This document shows, piece after piece, positions 14,116-27,174 of a stretch of DNA of 64,000 bases. The stretch's first letter is position 1. Each line of letters begins with the position of its first letter. The DNA lies in assembly GCA_030544235.1 (NCBI GenBank), contig CM060477.1:9632434-9696433 (forward strand), in the 5' to 3' direction. The position numbers were made by a program, and so were the translations under genes. Under the pieces are notes generated by a model. The model did not search any database, had not been told where the DNA came from, and saw only the letters and a program-made list of their open reading frames with translations. Source of the stretch: Lepturacanthus savala. Its lineage: Eukaryota > Chordata > Actinopteri > Scombriformes > Trichiuridae.

Positions 14116-16425
14116 AGGTGGAGTTGTCCTCAAAGTTAAACCTGTGCATCAGGCGGCAACTATAGGAATATAAAGGAAAACCCATGAAGGTGAAGAGAAA
14201 TTCTCAATTTTATGTTATAACTGTTAATGAAAAAAACACTTAAAATGGTACATTTATAATACTTATATTACTATAAAAAAACATAGATGTTTATAAATTA
14301 AATCAAATAGAAAAGTCTTACTGTAACATTGCATGTAACTAAAAAGGAATCTTTTAAAAGTCACGCTTAACCCTCATCGCACCAGAACTCCTCTTGTTGT
14401 AGCTTTTATTCAAATTCTTTCGGATGCATTTCCTTATTAACAAAAGTCTCACCCTTGACCTCCCAATTTGTGTTTGCAAGCTCCACAAGATTGGAGAAAA
14501 ATATGGGATAGTTTGACACCTGAAAGACATTTGAAGGCTGCTAAAAACAACCTCTTTGGGGTAAGAAACATCATGTGTCACTAAACAAAGAAACTCCTCG
14601 GACACAAAGGAAAATGAGAAAGGGACAAACAGAAACTTGGCTCCGTCCCAACTTGTGAAGGAGTTTGGGACAGCACCATACCACCCCCACCCACCCCACA
14701 CCCCCACACCCCCTCCACCATCCCCCTATAAAGGTGATGTATGGCCAGGGGACGGATGTGCCCTTGTCACAGCCCTGTGTCTGAAAATGCTGATGGATGG
14801 AGGGATAGAGAGGAGAAGGCGAAGGAGGAGAAGGAATGCAGGTGATAGGGAGATGACAATGATGAAGCATGGGTGCGCCACACCGCCACATCTCAGACAG
14901 CTGTTTAGCGACAGGGGCTTACACTCTAAGTGTGTGTGTGTGTGTGTGGAGGAGGGAACAGGGGACATATATGTGGATGGTGAAAGCTGCACTGCAAGAT
15001 GCAAACCCCCCCCCCCCAAAAAAACAGACACATGAAGGACGTGAAAGAGAAACTTTTCTTATCGTTCGACTGACCATCGTCTGTATTTTCTGGCTCGACC
15101 CGGTGGCTTGGTGTAGGAAATAGGCAGCATCTCCTCTTCTCTGTATCTCACGCCGTTCAAGGCCTGGCTGTAGCCTCCAGGCAAGCCTCAGGCTCCAAGG
15201 CCTCCCTCCGTGTGGCAGGATACCAGATCGGACTCAGACACACACAGATGTGGCCCAGGGGCATTTGTTCCTCCCGGAGAATGACACTCAAACTCCCCAT
15301 AGCCAGATTTAAGTGCAACAGTACGTTATTATGTGTGTGTATCTTTTGTATCTTTGTGCTTGTGCGTGTCACATTTAGCCCTCAGCCAGCAGGTATCCAA
15401 GGGCCCTTTCAAATTAGAAACGGGGGGGATTAGCCGATTCCCCTCGGAGCCCCGTGGGTTTCCGAGCAAGGACTCGGGGAGTATCAGGAATATCTGTCAC
15501 AGTGGAGCACAGGAGAACATCAGAGCAGCGGTCATAAATCACACAGCTTGTCACTGCTCATCATCCACTGGCCACGGGTTCAATGTCTGAGTTTAACTAC
15601 AAATAAAGAATAGGGCAGAAAAGAACAAAAAGACGTGATCCGTTTTGAGGTTAAAGTAGCTGTTTGTGTATTTATGCGAAAGGCCTGGAATTCACTTTCA
15701 GATATGACATCCATGCCAAAGGAGACAAACAAGAAAATCAGTTCAAGTCAGCAAGTTCCCGCTGAAGAGTCCAATGCAGGTAATCCAGAAAGCTAATTTC
15801 TGTTTTCTCTTAGTCGGACTCAGAGAAAAGTGATGATTTTTTTGTAAAGTTGTAATTTATTTAGAAAGCTTTAGAAGGCTTCTTCTGTTTGCTCTGATGT
15901 ATGTTGATTTTCCCAATGTCCTTTGGCAAATGGAAAGAAGGCCGCAATCATGAGAGTTAACACACAGGTTGAAAAAAATACCAGAATTTTCTTTTAAATA
16001 TTATCAATCTGGTGTCATTATACATGTGGCATGTTGCAAACTAACACTGGGTAGCTTGCAATGAGGGAGTCAAACTGAAGTCAAATGGTGTGAGTTAAAA
16101 AAAATAAGGAAAAAAAAGTGGTAAGATACACGTGACACAGATTACAGTACAGAAGTGAAAAGGCAGGAAATGGGACAAGTTAAATTGAGTTCTGGAGAGG
16201 CGAGAGATGTAGTCGAGAGGTATGTTGAGAAGGGAGAGGTCCTGGCTTGGGACAGTGAACTGGAAGTGTGTGTGTGTGTGGGTGTGTGTTTGTGTGTGGA
16301 AAATGCACTTGTGACACAGAGCAGTATTGACAGGCAGGGCTGATGCCCCTGAGAAAACCTTCAGAATTCAATCTCATTGATTCCCACATAAGAGTGGAGG
16401 ACGCTGCCTCTGGTCTATACCCTGA

Positions 16426-16450
16426 GTCACACACACACACACACATACAC
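16426..16450. repeat. (CA)n microsatellite next to the LINE remnant
   Basis: A short CA run lies just beyond the lower-coordinate (3') end of the minus-strand LINE remnant, where a LINE tail repeat might be expected. Confidence 0.7.
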
Positions 16451-16454
16451 ACTC

Positions 16455-17950
16455 TATTGGCAGTCATTTGAGGTGAGTATGACTGTCCTCTCCAATGAGT
16501 TGACTTCTTGTGGGTCTTCAGAGAGCCCTTTTCTCTCTCTCTCTCCTTTTCTTTTGTTTCTGCAGCACAGCAGAGATCAATTTCATGACATGTAGCTCCT
16601 TCCTGCAGAGATTTCTTGTGCCTTGTGCTGCTCAGTACAATATATTCAATGTGATGTTGTATTACTTCAGACTACTCTTCAAGTTGTCCTTGAAATGTTT
16701 TCTTTGCCTGCCAGGGGGTCACTGACTTTCCTTCAGTTGATATTAGTGTTCTTGATGTTTAAGGCCAGGCCTGTTAGTCTGTATACCTTGGCAAAGGAGT
16801 TGGCATATCCTGCCATGGTGTTGTTGTCTACGTTTGACCCCCATTTCCACAGTGAAAGGCTCAGACATAGAGTTGCTGAGGCTCACATGCCTTCATGTAG
16901 AAACCTCAGTATTATGATGTACTTGTCATGGCAGCCGTACCCAGATAGTCTGCTCCACCGAGCAGTGGTCTACCGTGTCAAAGGCCTTTGTCAGGTCTAT
17001 GAAAGCCATGTACAAAGGCTGCCTTTGTTCACAGCATTATGGAGTTGGCGTGCTGTGAATATCATGTCCGTTGTGCCTCTGGATGGGCAGAAGCCACACT
17101 GTGATTCTGGGAGTACTTCTTCAGGCAGTGGTAGTTGGTTTGGATTGCATATGGTCACTATTAAAGGCATCCCTGACCTTGGAAGTTCTTCTTTTTCCCA
17201 GACCTTAAGGAGTGGGGCATGGACATAGAACAAGAGGCACGGTCCAACTTCCTTTGTGCTCTCAGGTAGCATCTTATATGGAGCTGTAGCCTTGTTATTC
17301 TCAAAGCTCCTGGTGGCATCTAAAACACTGTCATGGTGTCTTCTCTAATCGAACTTTGGGAGATATGGCTAGTAATGTCTGAGTGTGTGGTTTAGTCGAG
17401 GAGATCCTGGTCCTGCTCTTTCTATCAGGTGTTTAAGAACTCATTGGTCTTCAGCTGCTCCAGCCCATCCTCTGAGCACAGGGGTTATAAGACTTAATAG
17501 CTTGGACCATTAGAAGTGCTAACAAATCTCTGGTGTCCTCCAAGTCTGCCAGCTTCTGGACTACCAGAACCTTTTTTTCCCTCCACTGACTCTACGCATC
17601 TTGCCTGTCTTTTTGCCTCACAGATTATATCATGTTGCCAGGTATAAAAGGTTGAGCTGTTCTATCTCTGCATTGTTCTCATCAAATCAGCCCTGTTGTT
17701 TTCTGGACATGTAAAAAAGTGTGGTTTTAAAGATAGCATGAATGGTGGGTTTGTCAAAGCTAGGCTTTCTCCAAGAGGCGTGAATTTGCTGCTGGGTTTC
17801 AGCTTTATCCAGGCTTTCAAATTTTCAGTTTTGGCCAGACCTGCCTCTTTTGAACTTTCCTCTTCCTCTTGAAGTAAATGGACTTCATGGAGCAGTTAAG
17901 ATGATGATCTTTCCAGCAGTCGTCTATGTCAACCATGGGTCTTGTAACGT
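16455..17950 (-). mobile_element. Decayed non-LTR retrotransposon (LINE), endonuclease end through reverse transcriptase
   Basis: Read on the minus strand, several frames give LINE signatures in the correct order. VDIDDCWKDHHLNCSMKS (about 17,870-17,940) matches the end of an APE-type endonuclease. GWFDENNAEIEQLN-like sequence, with one stop, lies near 17,650-17,705. The RT N-terminal region (LPEEVLPESQCGFCPSRGTT, then DMIFTARQL) is at about 17,045-17,150, and palm motif A (LYMAFIDLTKAFDTV) at 16,971-17,013. HDKYIIILRFLHEGM follows, and NSFAKVYRLTGLALNIKNTN near 16,750-16,800. Several frameshifts and stops separate these parts. The stretch that should carry the YADD catalytic box appears deleted, so the copy is dead. 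The clade is not assigned. The long + strand ORF over the same bases is its antisense shadow. Confidence 0.85.
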
Positions 17951-18483
17951 TCACATCATGGCGGCCCCTGGCTCATGACGTGCCTGTCACTGTTTGCACT
18001 ATCCATCAGTGTGTGCACAATCCAGGCTCCAAAGTTCATATTTCTGCATGTGGTAATCCATCTGGACACAGTAAAAGTGTACAAGCTTCTTAAGCACAAC
18101 AAAGTGACAATCCACAGAGAAGACCCACACACTCACATACACGCACTACAGTGGTAGACGACTTCACTTAAATTTACAAGTATAAATTCCACATGAAAAA
18201 GAATATACACATATAAATGTAATATTTTAAATCTAACTGACTACAAAGGTTTCAGGCAAGAAGAAGATACTTTATTTTCAAATCAAACCACTTCTGAATT
18301 TCTTTGAGCCCTCTGAGTGTTTTCATGCTGAGTGCTAAACTGACTCATTTCTATAGCTCCCACTCTTAGGACTTCATTACATTGTTAATGCCTTCGCCTT
18401 TGTGAAAGTATGTCTGACAGGGTGAATATAGAGTCTGCTCATATATACATGTGTGTACTTCATGTGTGTATGGGAGAGACAAA

Positions 18484-18589
18484 TGAGGAGGAGGAGGAAG
18501 AGGAGGAAGAGATACTGGTGGGTGCTGAAGGGGTATTGGTGGGGGGTGTTGTGGTGGGTGGGTGGGACGGGGGGAGGGGGGGTGGGTGG
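18484..18589 (+). repeat. GGA repeat followed by G-run tract (G-quadruplex candidate)
   Basis: GAGGAGGAGGAGGAAGAGGA (18484 on) is followed at 18541-18589 by many runs of three or more G separated by one to a few bases. This satisfies a simple G-quadruplex pattern on the + strand. Confidence 0.7.
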
Positions 18590-19171
18590 CACAGAGTCCA
18601 TGTGTTGTATGACCTTGGTCACTGCTGAGGGGACCTAGTTTCTTGCCAAGCCAATCAATAAGCTAAACAGGCGGAGGATGGCTATTTGGAGCATGGGAAG
18701 CCAAACTCAAATACTGATAGGTTATCTGCCTGTCCCAGCACCACTTCTGTGCAAATATTGGACCAGCACATTTTTCACGGTGACTTGCATTTGGAAAAAA
18801 AAAAATGGAAAAAAAGAAAGAGAGACAGGGAGGAGCGAGAGAGGGGGTGTTGAGAACAGACACGGTTGAGTGGATAAGTTGCAGGGCAAAATCTCCCTCC
18901 TCTCTCCACCCACTCTCTCAGACCCCCTCTTCCTATCCCCCTAAACCCTCAACCAACAAGTGCGCCCATCTCTCTCTGTCTCTCAGTGTGCAGAGTAGCA
19001 CAAAAAAGCAAGTAATCAATAACAATATAACATGCACTACTTGGATCAGACAGTCTTTTTTTCTCTCAGTTTACAAAGCTTTACATTACAGCACACGACG
19101 TACAGCATACACAAGGTACATACATAAGGCACATACACAAGGCATACACAAGTATCAGTACAGTATATGCC

Positions 19172-19196
19172 AATATATATATATATATATATATAT
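19172..19196. repeat. (AT)n microsatellite
   Basis: A short pure AT dinucleotide run. Confidence 0.9.
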
Positions 19197-20229
19197 GGGG
19201 GAAGAAAATGTGATGTTATGGAATAAGTTGGTAACAATTCAGACCAATATGACCATAAATCTGAAAAAAAAAATCAGGATGTTTCAGGATGACGGGATGA
19301 TTTCTCCAGTGCGTAATTACCAACAACAAACAAACTACAAATTATACACCAGAAACCAGAAAAGCAACATCATAAAGACAGATATAATGTGATATGCTGT
19401 GATTTATAATCACCATCATAAGAGATAACAACAAAATGTGTGAAGACGCTGAGTAAATATATGAATAGAAAATGAATGAGGTCAGATTATAGATTAAGTA
19501 AGTACTTTTGCCTGTATAGGTGTTTGACAGTGTGTTTGGGAGAGAGAGACAGACAATGGTGTGTCTCTAAGTGATCTGTAGTAGATGATGGCAGCTGGAT
19601 CTGATCAATAATGGATGAGTGACACATGCCAACCACTGTATCGCAACCACTCTGGAGGGACACCAGACAGACCAATGTGTGTTTGTCTAAGTGCAAATGT
19701 GTGAACGCAACAGCGAGACCCCTCCGACGATTCAAAGCTCAGAGAAAGACAGAAAAAGTAGCGGCAGATAGACAGAGGGGCGGAGGGGGGTGCTGTGCTT
19801 TTCCCATCAGGTGTAGCAGTCAAAGCCAGCTCGCCTTGGTACAGTGGAGACTGGAACAGTAACTTCAAGAGCGGCGCGCGGCAAAAACCACATTAATTAT
19901 TAGAGAGGTGCGATCAAAGCACAACTGTGACATGAAATAAATGAATTAACGCTAGAAAAAAAAAATATCGCCATCTGGACGAAGTGTTTCCCATCCCAGA
20001 AACAATCCACCGCTCGCATGCCTGCCTTTGTTTTGTGCTTCCTTTTTATGTTTTTTTTTTGTTTGTTTGTTTTTCAGAAGAATATTTCTGCAGTATGTCA
20101 GCTGAACTGCGTTCAAAAATGACTTGTGTTTATTCATCTCATGGTTTGAAATAGTTACACTACCTGCTCTGGCTCTGTGTAGAGACATATTAAAATAACA
20201 AAAAAGGTATTGTACAGTGTTGAAGCTAT

Positions 20230-20290
20230 TGTTTTTCACCAAACTAGCTGTTCCCTCTACTTTTAGTGCAAGCCTAAGCTAAAAGTCCTG
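20230..20290. repeat. Possible dispersed repeat fragment (CTAAGCTAA type)
   Basis: CTAGCTGTTCCCTCTACTTT followed by TAGTGCAAGCCTAAGCTAAA resembles a short teleost repeat ('CTGTTTCCCCCTGTTTCCAG' then '...GCTAAGCTAA'). The match is from memory and short. Confidence 0.3.
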
Positions 20291-23200
20291 ATTTCAGGCC
20301 TGGTACTCCATCCTGAGATAAAAAAAAAAAAATGAAATGGAAAAAAATTAAAAATGTGCATCAAAAGTAGTTGGTGAAAATATAACTAGTGTGTTTTATT
20401 AATGTCTACAAATGTAAAACCTCAATTAGTTGCTTTACAGAGAGTTACATAGTCACTGTACTGATCTTTGATGCCCAGAAGTGCATTTCCCAAGTGTTCC
20501 TGTTAAATCACATATAGCTTCCATCGAGGCCTTGAAATGCTGATGGAGGCTTCGGTTTACTGGAGGCATGTGATTGGTTGCGTGTGTTTGGTAACAGAGA
20601 TGGCCCCGTTCTCCTGTCTGTCTGCTGGCTGAAACGACGATGTTGTCTTCCCATTTCTCCTCCGCTCGGCTCTGGCTGTCGTCCCTCGTCTCTCTCTTTC
20701 CAGCTACCTCTTCCCTGTCTCGCTTCCTCTCTTTTTCTCCCTCTCTCTTTCCATTCCTCTCGTTCTCTCTCCCTGACACTGGGCACCGCTCCCCTCCCTG
20801 ACCATCTGGGCCTCTCCTCCACGAACGCGTGTGTGCGCCGGTGCGCGCGTAAGCACGCTGGCCGGCTTGTACACAAGTGTGAGCGAGAGTTTGAGAGCAG
20901 TTCCTCCTCAAGAGGGCATGTACGTCTGTGTTTGTGTGTTTGTGTGTGTGTGTCGGTTGAGGGGTCTTCCTTCGCCAGGTGGACAGCTGCTACTTAGTAG
21001 CCTTACAACCCAGCCAGCAAAGTCAGGGAGAGAAAGCTGGCAGACTTAACCCTTTATCTCCGAAACAATATGCAAAGTGGACACCACACTGGTGTGTGTT
21101 GTCAGAATTACTTCTACCTGTGCAGTGATGTACTGTATAATGTATGTTCACTTTATGCAAATAGATTTTTTTTTTTCTTTTCATGTGCGTGTATACCATA
21201 TGTGTCTGTGTTTCATTTGTACAGTGTTCATGGCATGTTTCTAACTGAGCAGACATGAAACAATAAAAGCTTTTTATAGCGTCATCCTCTTGAGTGCCAC
21301 AGATTTCAACTCTTTGAAATTAGTGGATCCTCAAACTGAAGAGTGAAAAAGGAACATATATATTTCCAACCCGAGCAGCACTCCATCGATCCATACTTAC
21401 ACTGTACTCACAAAACATTTGACATTACTCAGATAGCTGAAATGTCTTATTTTCAGAAAAAAACAGTAGAAATAACACTGAAAACAGTGGAATTCGTCCT
21501 CTTTACATTGTAAATACTTACAATGGTTAGTACCATTACAGCATAAGACTTTCATTTTCAAGTGATTATTAGTTTTTAGGTTTGACTATGTTCTTTTTTC
21601 TCACATCATATGGACAGCATTGTGCATGTGTGTGTGTGTGAGTGTATGTGTGTGCGTGATGAACATATACACTGACTAGGCCATCTCTGGTTCTGTATGT
21701 GTATTGTGTATGTGATGATCTACGTGTTTGTGAGACTGGCAGTCAGATTTAATACTCTTATCCGTCCCGACGGTCCTGTCTTTGTCTGGTCCTTAAATGG
21801 AGGTTTAGTCTCCGCAGCGCAGGCCTGGCTGGATGAGCTTAATCAAACCATTAGAGTCCTGAGCCCTGAGGAGCATCTCACCACCTCCTACTGAGATCTG
21901 CTTTAAGACATGGTGGCGGAGCCATGAACACTCAAACCTCTGGATTAGATCGGCTCTCAGCGACTTAGCAGCAGCGTTCCCTCTCGCTTTCTCTCCTCTC
22001 TGGCCAGGCTTTATCTGTCTGTCGGACTAAAAGCACTTTCTTTAAAGGCCTTTTAAAAGAGTCTTAGGGCAAATGCAGTCAAGCAACTGCAGAGTACAAA
22101 CACAGATGTACGGCGTTGGACCTTCTCACACGTCAGGAAGGGATTATTGGTTGCAAGGACAAGCACTTTAATTGTGTAATGTACATGATTTTTTTAACCA
22201 CTTCAGAGACCAAACCTATTTGGTCTTCACCGGAAAACTCAGCTTGAGTTCTCCTAGAGACAGTGGGACAAGCAGGTATTTTTCACGCATTGGACAACTT
22301 GTGTTGAGTTCCATGTATCCCAACTTCTACTCCCCATGCCCTTGAAAGTTCAGAATTCCCGGTCTAGAAAAGTTGGAACTTGCATACAGCTGTCATACAT
22401 TGAGTCCCCCACAGGGTGATCCTCTATCCTGTTTTTTCCACGGGCTCTATTCTTAATTGATTTCACATACGACAACTGCGGATTGTCGTTCCGAAACGTT
22501 CCTCTATGGCCAGCGTGCAAATGACGAGTAGTGACAATGCCTGTTTTGTCCCTGGCCTCTTTTCTTGGCTGCTTATGTTTCAGTGTTCTTGCTTTGATAA
22601 GCAGTATCGTAACACATTCTTCCTCGCCCCCAGAGGAGGACGGGTATTAGTGTTTTCTGAAGAGTCCGGAGTCCACTTCCTCGACAGCCTTCGTCCAAGG
22701 GAGACGAGCTTATCGAAATACTTCCCCTCAGTCCGGCTGATGCGCCATGTTAAAAGATTAGAAACAGTGGCTTAATTTGAAGGGAGAGCTTTGGAAATAT
22801 CAAGAAGAGGCCATCATCCCCTGTGTTTGGTTTGTAGGAAGTGGATATAGATATCCTTCATTGTCAACCTTCCCTGTGACATTTGTTTGAAAAAAAAGGG
22901 GATGGGAGAAAGAAAGAAATATATTCTAAAGCTTTTCTGTGGTGCAGGAATTAAACAAACGCAAAAAAAAAGGGATAAAATCGGCTTAGACTGTTGAGAC
23001 AAGTACATCTAAGAGAATGCACAAAAGGAGGGGTGTAAACGGCGGATTCTTGCCGGCTAAAAACTTATCAAGTACAGGCTTTGTGCTCAATCCATTTAAG
23101 TGAGTCCCTAACACGCCCCTATTGTATGCCTTTAATGGTCGAAAAGTGACTTGTGCAGGGCTATCTCCTCTTCATGGGGATTACAGCTAAGTACTTAAGT

Positions 23201-23368
23201 TGTAGTGAAACCCGGATTTACTGATGGCAAAGAGAAAAGGGCGAGGGAGGGAGGGCAGAAAAAGGACCCTTACCAAGGATTTGTGTCAGGATTGCACTGT
23301 TCCCCTTGTCTGTCTGTGGCAGAGTTGAGAGAGGACAACTGGTGTTCACATGCAAGCCAGCGTGCATG

Positions 23369-23541
23369 CGTGCACACACACACACACACACGCACGCACA
23401 CACACACACACTCTTAACAATGCTTTTGTACAACATCCTTTTACTCTGTCTGTATTTTCTTTGTGATCCCTTTCTGTCTGTCTCTCTCTCCCTCTCTCTC
23501 TCACTCTCTTGCCCCCCTCTCTTGCTCTCTCTCACTCTCAT
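23369..23541. repeat. (CA)n with CG variants, then CT-rich tract
   Basis: CA repeats with two GCACGCA interruptions (23370-23412) are followed about 70 bp later by a CT-rich tract (23471-23541). Confidence 0.85.
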
Positions 23542-23992
23542 CCCCTGTTTTAATTAATTTCTAGCTGTGCTCCCGTATGAGACTTGGCCCTGGAAGTGTC
23601 TGTTCCTGCAATTTCAGCCCTCGTATCCTGCGGCTGCCAGAAAATGACTCAATGCTCCTTGTGTTTCCAAAAAGAAGAGATGAACAAGGCAAAAAAAAAA
23701 GAAAGGCAGAAATATACTTTGTACAATATTTAGATTTAATGATTCGTAAAGGTGCTCGGTGTGTGAAGTTTACCGAGTTCATCTTGTAACTCCCACTCAC
23801 CTGTTCAGAAACTTTGCCAGCAGCTCCGTCTCAGTTCTCATATTAGCTGTCAGTGATTTCATAACTTCCATGAAGTTGGGGCACTTGTGAAAGCCAGACT
23901 ATGCATGAAACAATCTACTTCAACTGAAGTGATTTCTGACAATTTCTCTTGTCAAAGATGTTTATTGCTATTATGAATATCACTCAAGGACA

Positions 23993-24566
23993 TTAACCCA
24001 TTTAAGTCTAAGAGCCGCTGTGCCTATGACTGTCATTTTGTCCTTAACCCATTTAAGCCCAGATTTTTTCCCAAGGATTTTATATATACATATAATTATA
24101 TCAGTTGAGTCACTAACAATTATGTAATGTAATGTAGTGGTTCTTTGCAGAAAACAGGATTTTAATGGCTGTAGTATAGTATCGTTTCTGCTTGCCCAAA
24201 TCTGCCATTAAGAAAAAACTGTTTATCCCATGTACATAATTCTTTTTTGGTTTATTATTCTAAAGACTCGAATGATTAAATAGATATATAAATGTCAAGG
24301 TTGGAAATCATAATAATCTAAACTCTTTATAGAAGGGATTGTCTTCTCCATTTTCTCAGGAAGAAGGGGCAGGAAGTTGATGAAGTCACAAGACAGGAAG
24401 TACTTAGAAACTTAAGTTATTTGCATAAAACCTTTTGTCCAAGTTGTCTACTATCGTGTCATTAGACTGAAAAAGCTGTATGAGTAAAATTTAGATTTTT
24501 TATTTTAGTATAAATGTATAAAATGACAGTCCTAGACTTAAAGGCTCATAGGCTTTAATGGGTTAA
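23993..24566. mobile_element. piggyBac-like MITE with TTAA target duplication
   Basis: TTAA at 23993-23996 and 24563-24566 flank a 566-bp element that begins CCCATTTAAG and ends CTTTAATGGG. The two ends form an imperfect inverted repeat of about 47 bp, both running inward to GACTGTCATTTT (left to 24039; right from 24520). TTAA target sites and a CCC terminus are hallmarks of piggyBac-type transposition. No transposase ORF is present, so it would be non-autonomous. A second copy of the terminal motif, TTAACCCATTTAAGCCC, sits at 24044-24060. Confidence 0.75.
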
Positions 24567-24674
24567 AGACACAAGGGAGAAGCCATAATTATTCAAATGG
24601 GGATAACGGTGCAGACTTGTGTCCTTTCATCTAAAGCATTCATGGTGGTGCAAAAACAAAAAGTGACAAACATA

Positions 24675-25048
24675 CACCACTGTTCAAAAGTTTGGAGTCA
24701 CTTACAAATGTCCTTAACAAATGTCTTCATTTTTGAAAGACAAGCACTGTTTTTTCAATGAAGATTACTTTAAATTAATCAGAATTACATTGTATACATT
24801 GCTAATGTGGTAAATGACTATTCTATCTGCAAATGTCTGGTTTTTGTTGCAATAACATAAGTGTATAGAGGGCCATTTCCAGCAACTATCACTGCAGTGT
24901 TCTCATGGTACAATGTGTTTTCTCATTGCGTCAGAAGGAAGAATACAATTTTCTATTCATTGTACAACTCATGGTGGTAAAAAAAAGTGTGACTTTTTAT
25001 GGAAAACACTAAATTGCCTGGGTGACCCCAAACTTTTTAATGGTGGTG
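24675..25048. mobile_element. Tc1/mariner-like MITE with TA target duplication
   Basis: The left end CACCACTGTTCAAAAGTTTG and, read in reverse complement, the right end CACCACCATTAAAAAGTTTG form terminal inverted repeats that continue into GGAGTCAC and GGGGTCACC. TA dinucleotides flank both ends (24673-24674, 25049-25050). The 374-bp interior has no transposase ORF. The 'GTTCAAAAGTTTGGGGTCAC' terminus is widespread in fish Tc1-like elements. It lies about 110 bp from the piggyBac-like MITE. Confidence 0.8.
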
Positions 25049-25950
25049 TAGTTGTTTGAAGGATTAAAAAAAAAGACCTGAACGAGAGATGAAGTTTCAG
25101 AAATTTTCAAAACTGTCAGTTCGCTTGAAGCATACTGAGACATTGACAAACAAAATAAAGGAGGAATGGCCAAGACTGGGACATTCAGATTTTTTTCTCA
25201 CTGCCATTGGTCAAATTCTAAACATCGACATCCTAAACTTCCCATAACGCAATTTGATAATATCTTTAAAAGTTTGTAGTCTTCGACAAAAAGCATGAGT
25301 ACTTTTCTTAGACTTTTAGAAAGCCTCTCCCAGTCATGAACAAAGGACATCAACTGTTTCCAGTCTGTGTGGCTCTCCCTGTAACTAGTAAATTGAGAGA
25401 GAGTGGCCCTTTAAATACATTAAATAACTGGATTCAAACACGTACGGTGTGTTATGTGTGTTTTCAACACGGGAAGTGGATGCTTGTCATCTACTTGTGC
25501 TGCAGGCAAAGCTATAAAAGCACTGTGACTTTCAGGCAGGAGTGGTGTGATACACGTCCATTTCAAAAGGAAGAGCTCATGATGATACTGATGACAGACG
25601 AGTGTACAGGTGTCAGATAGAGAGGGAGAGCGCACGTCTCCTTGAGCTTTGTGTGTTTGTGTGTCTGTTCGCTGAGCTAACAAACTACACGAAGGTAAAC
25701 TGAGGAGCACCTGCCCCTATTGTCACGCGCTCACCCACCCACACTCACACACCTTTCTCTTGAGCACACAACACCCAATACTGAGTAAAGATGAAGAAAA
25801 GGCCAAGCCCCGCATGAGGCAAAGGCCTCCTATTCAAATAAAGATGGAAACCCTGTGAAGTCTTTTCTCTCGCTAATCCTTGATATGCTCCTCAAAGCCA
25901 CTGCGGCCCATTGTGAGTCTCTACCTTTGTTTTGTTATGTTTAAGCAGGC

Positions 25951-25999
25951 TGATGATGATAATGATGATGATGACGACGAGGATGATGATGATGATGGT
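25951..25999. repeat. (GAT)n trinucleotide repeat
   Basis: Imperfect GAT triplets with AAT and GAC variants. The aspartate-rich ORF it creates has no other support. Confidence 0.85.
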
Positions 26000-27174
26000 A
26001 ATAATGACGGCCATGGCAATGGCTTAAGGAGAAGCAGCTGCCGAGGGGTTGAGAGAAGCAGACAATCGACGTGTTTACTCAAGAAAAGGTACACTTTGGA
26101 TGTTCAAAGTGACGGCTGCTGAATGGCGACTGATGTGTGTGCGTGCGTGTGTGATTGCACACACTGTGCCATCAGGTGAATATAAAGGCGTCTGCGTTTA
26201 TGGCTTTTCAGCTTTTTGCCTGATTTGTATTCTCTATTTCTCATCTAATTTGAAGGTGTATATTATATATCCACAATGCTGCTCTGTCACGAAGTGAGTT
26301 AAAAAGATGAGCAGGTGAAATATTTCAGTACGCAGCCATACTCCACAGGGATAGAAGAAATAGAAAATGCACAATTTTAACCATCCGACAAGCATTGGCG
26401 TTGGAGCATGCTGGCGTCTTAAGGAACTCGATGATGAGTCGAGTTTCAAGTTTGCTACTAAAGCAAATACATTTCCTTCTAAAAACATTTATCTTTTAGA
26501 ATCTTTTAGTTTGTAATACAAGTATTGTAAATTTCACCCCATCTAAAAAAGACACAACCTATGTAAACCTGCAAAATCCATTCTACATACTTGCATTAAA
26601 AAAACACACAGAACATAGATAATCCTAAGGACAAGATAATCCTAATCATACTAAGTCATACTACAACGCTACTCACAATAAAATGTGTTTCTTCTCATTC
26701 AGTACTAATAATTAATATTATCAAAGGGAACTTTTACTTATTTCATTAAAATTCAGAGCACAATAACAATATCCCTAATTTATTGTGAGTACAAAGACAA
26801 AGATTCAGCAAAGATCAAACTATGCCTTTACATGTGTAAGAAGCTGATCTTTGCTCTCAAAGGAATAATTATGAATTTTTACTGTCTTTTGTGTTTTGTA
26901 ATGTTACTTCATGCTGCGTGAGAGATTCATTCATCTGGTATTTCTTCATCATTTATGATGGCATGACCTGCTCTTCCATCTTCCAGCCTGTTTCCAGGAT
27001 TTGCCGTCCCTTCACCATGGCGACAGTGATATTTTCGCCCTACTTAAGCTCCAGATGCTGAGAGGCTCATTGTACTGGCACTGCTGCAAGAGGACCAAAG
27101 AGGTTAATGAACCCAGGGAGGGAGAAGCAACCAGCTGTTGGCCTTCTAATGTTGAAAACCATCCTCCCTTTCAT

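Larger units (their letters stand above)
10894..16425. other. Gene-free block with CT-rich and GA-rich tracts
   Basis: A pyrimidine tract (11,380-11,530), the (CA)n at 13,329, the purine tract at 13,720 and CCACCCC-rich sequence (14,675-14,730). No gene was recognised; ORFs of up to 165 aa are low complexity. Confidence 0.6.
17951..23992. other. Gene-free block
   Basis: Microsatellites, CT-rich sequence at 20,640-20,790 and a TG tract near 20,930. A 7-bp perfect stem (ACGACAA/TTGTCGT) is at 22,469-22,489. The 195-aa ORF at 18,805 crosses an (AT)n array and has no recognisable domain. Confidence 0.6.

Noticed and set aside
16623..17228. 201-aa ORF on the + strand
   Set aside because: It is antisense to the decayed LINE, whose RT motifs read clearly on the minus strand.
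18805..19392. 195-aa ORF
   Set aside because: It crosses an (AT)n array that encodes a Tyr-Ile repeat and has no recognisable domain.
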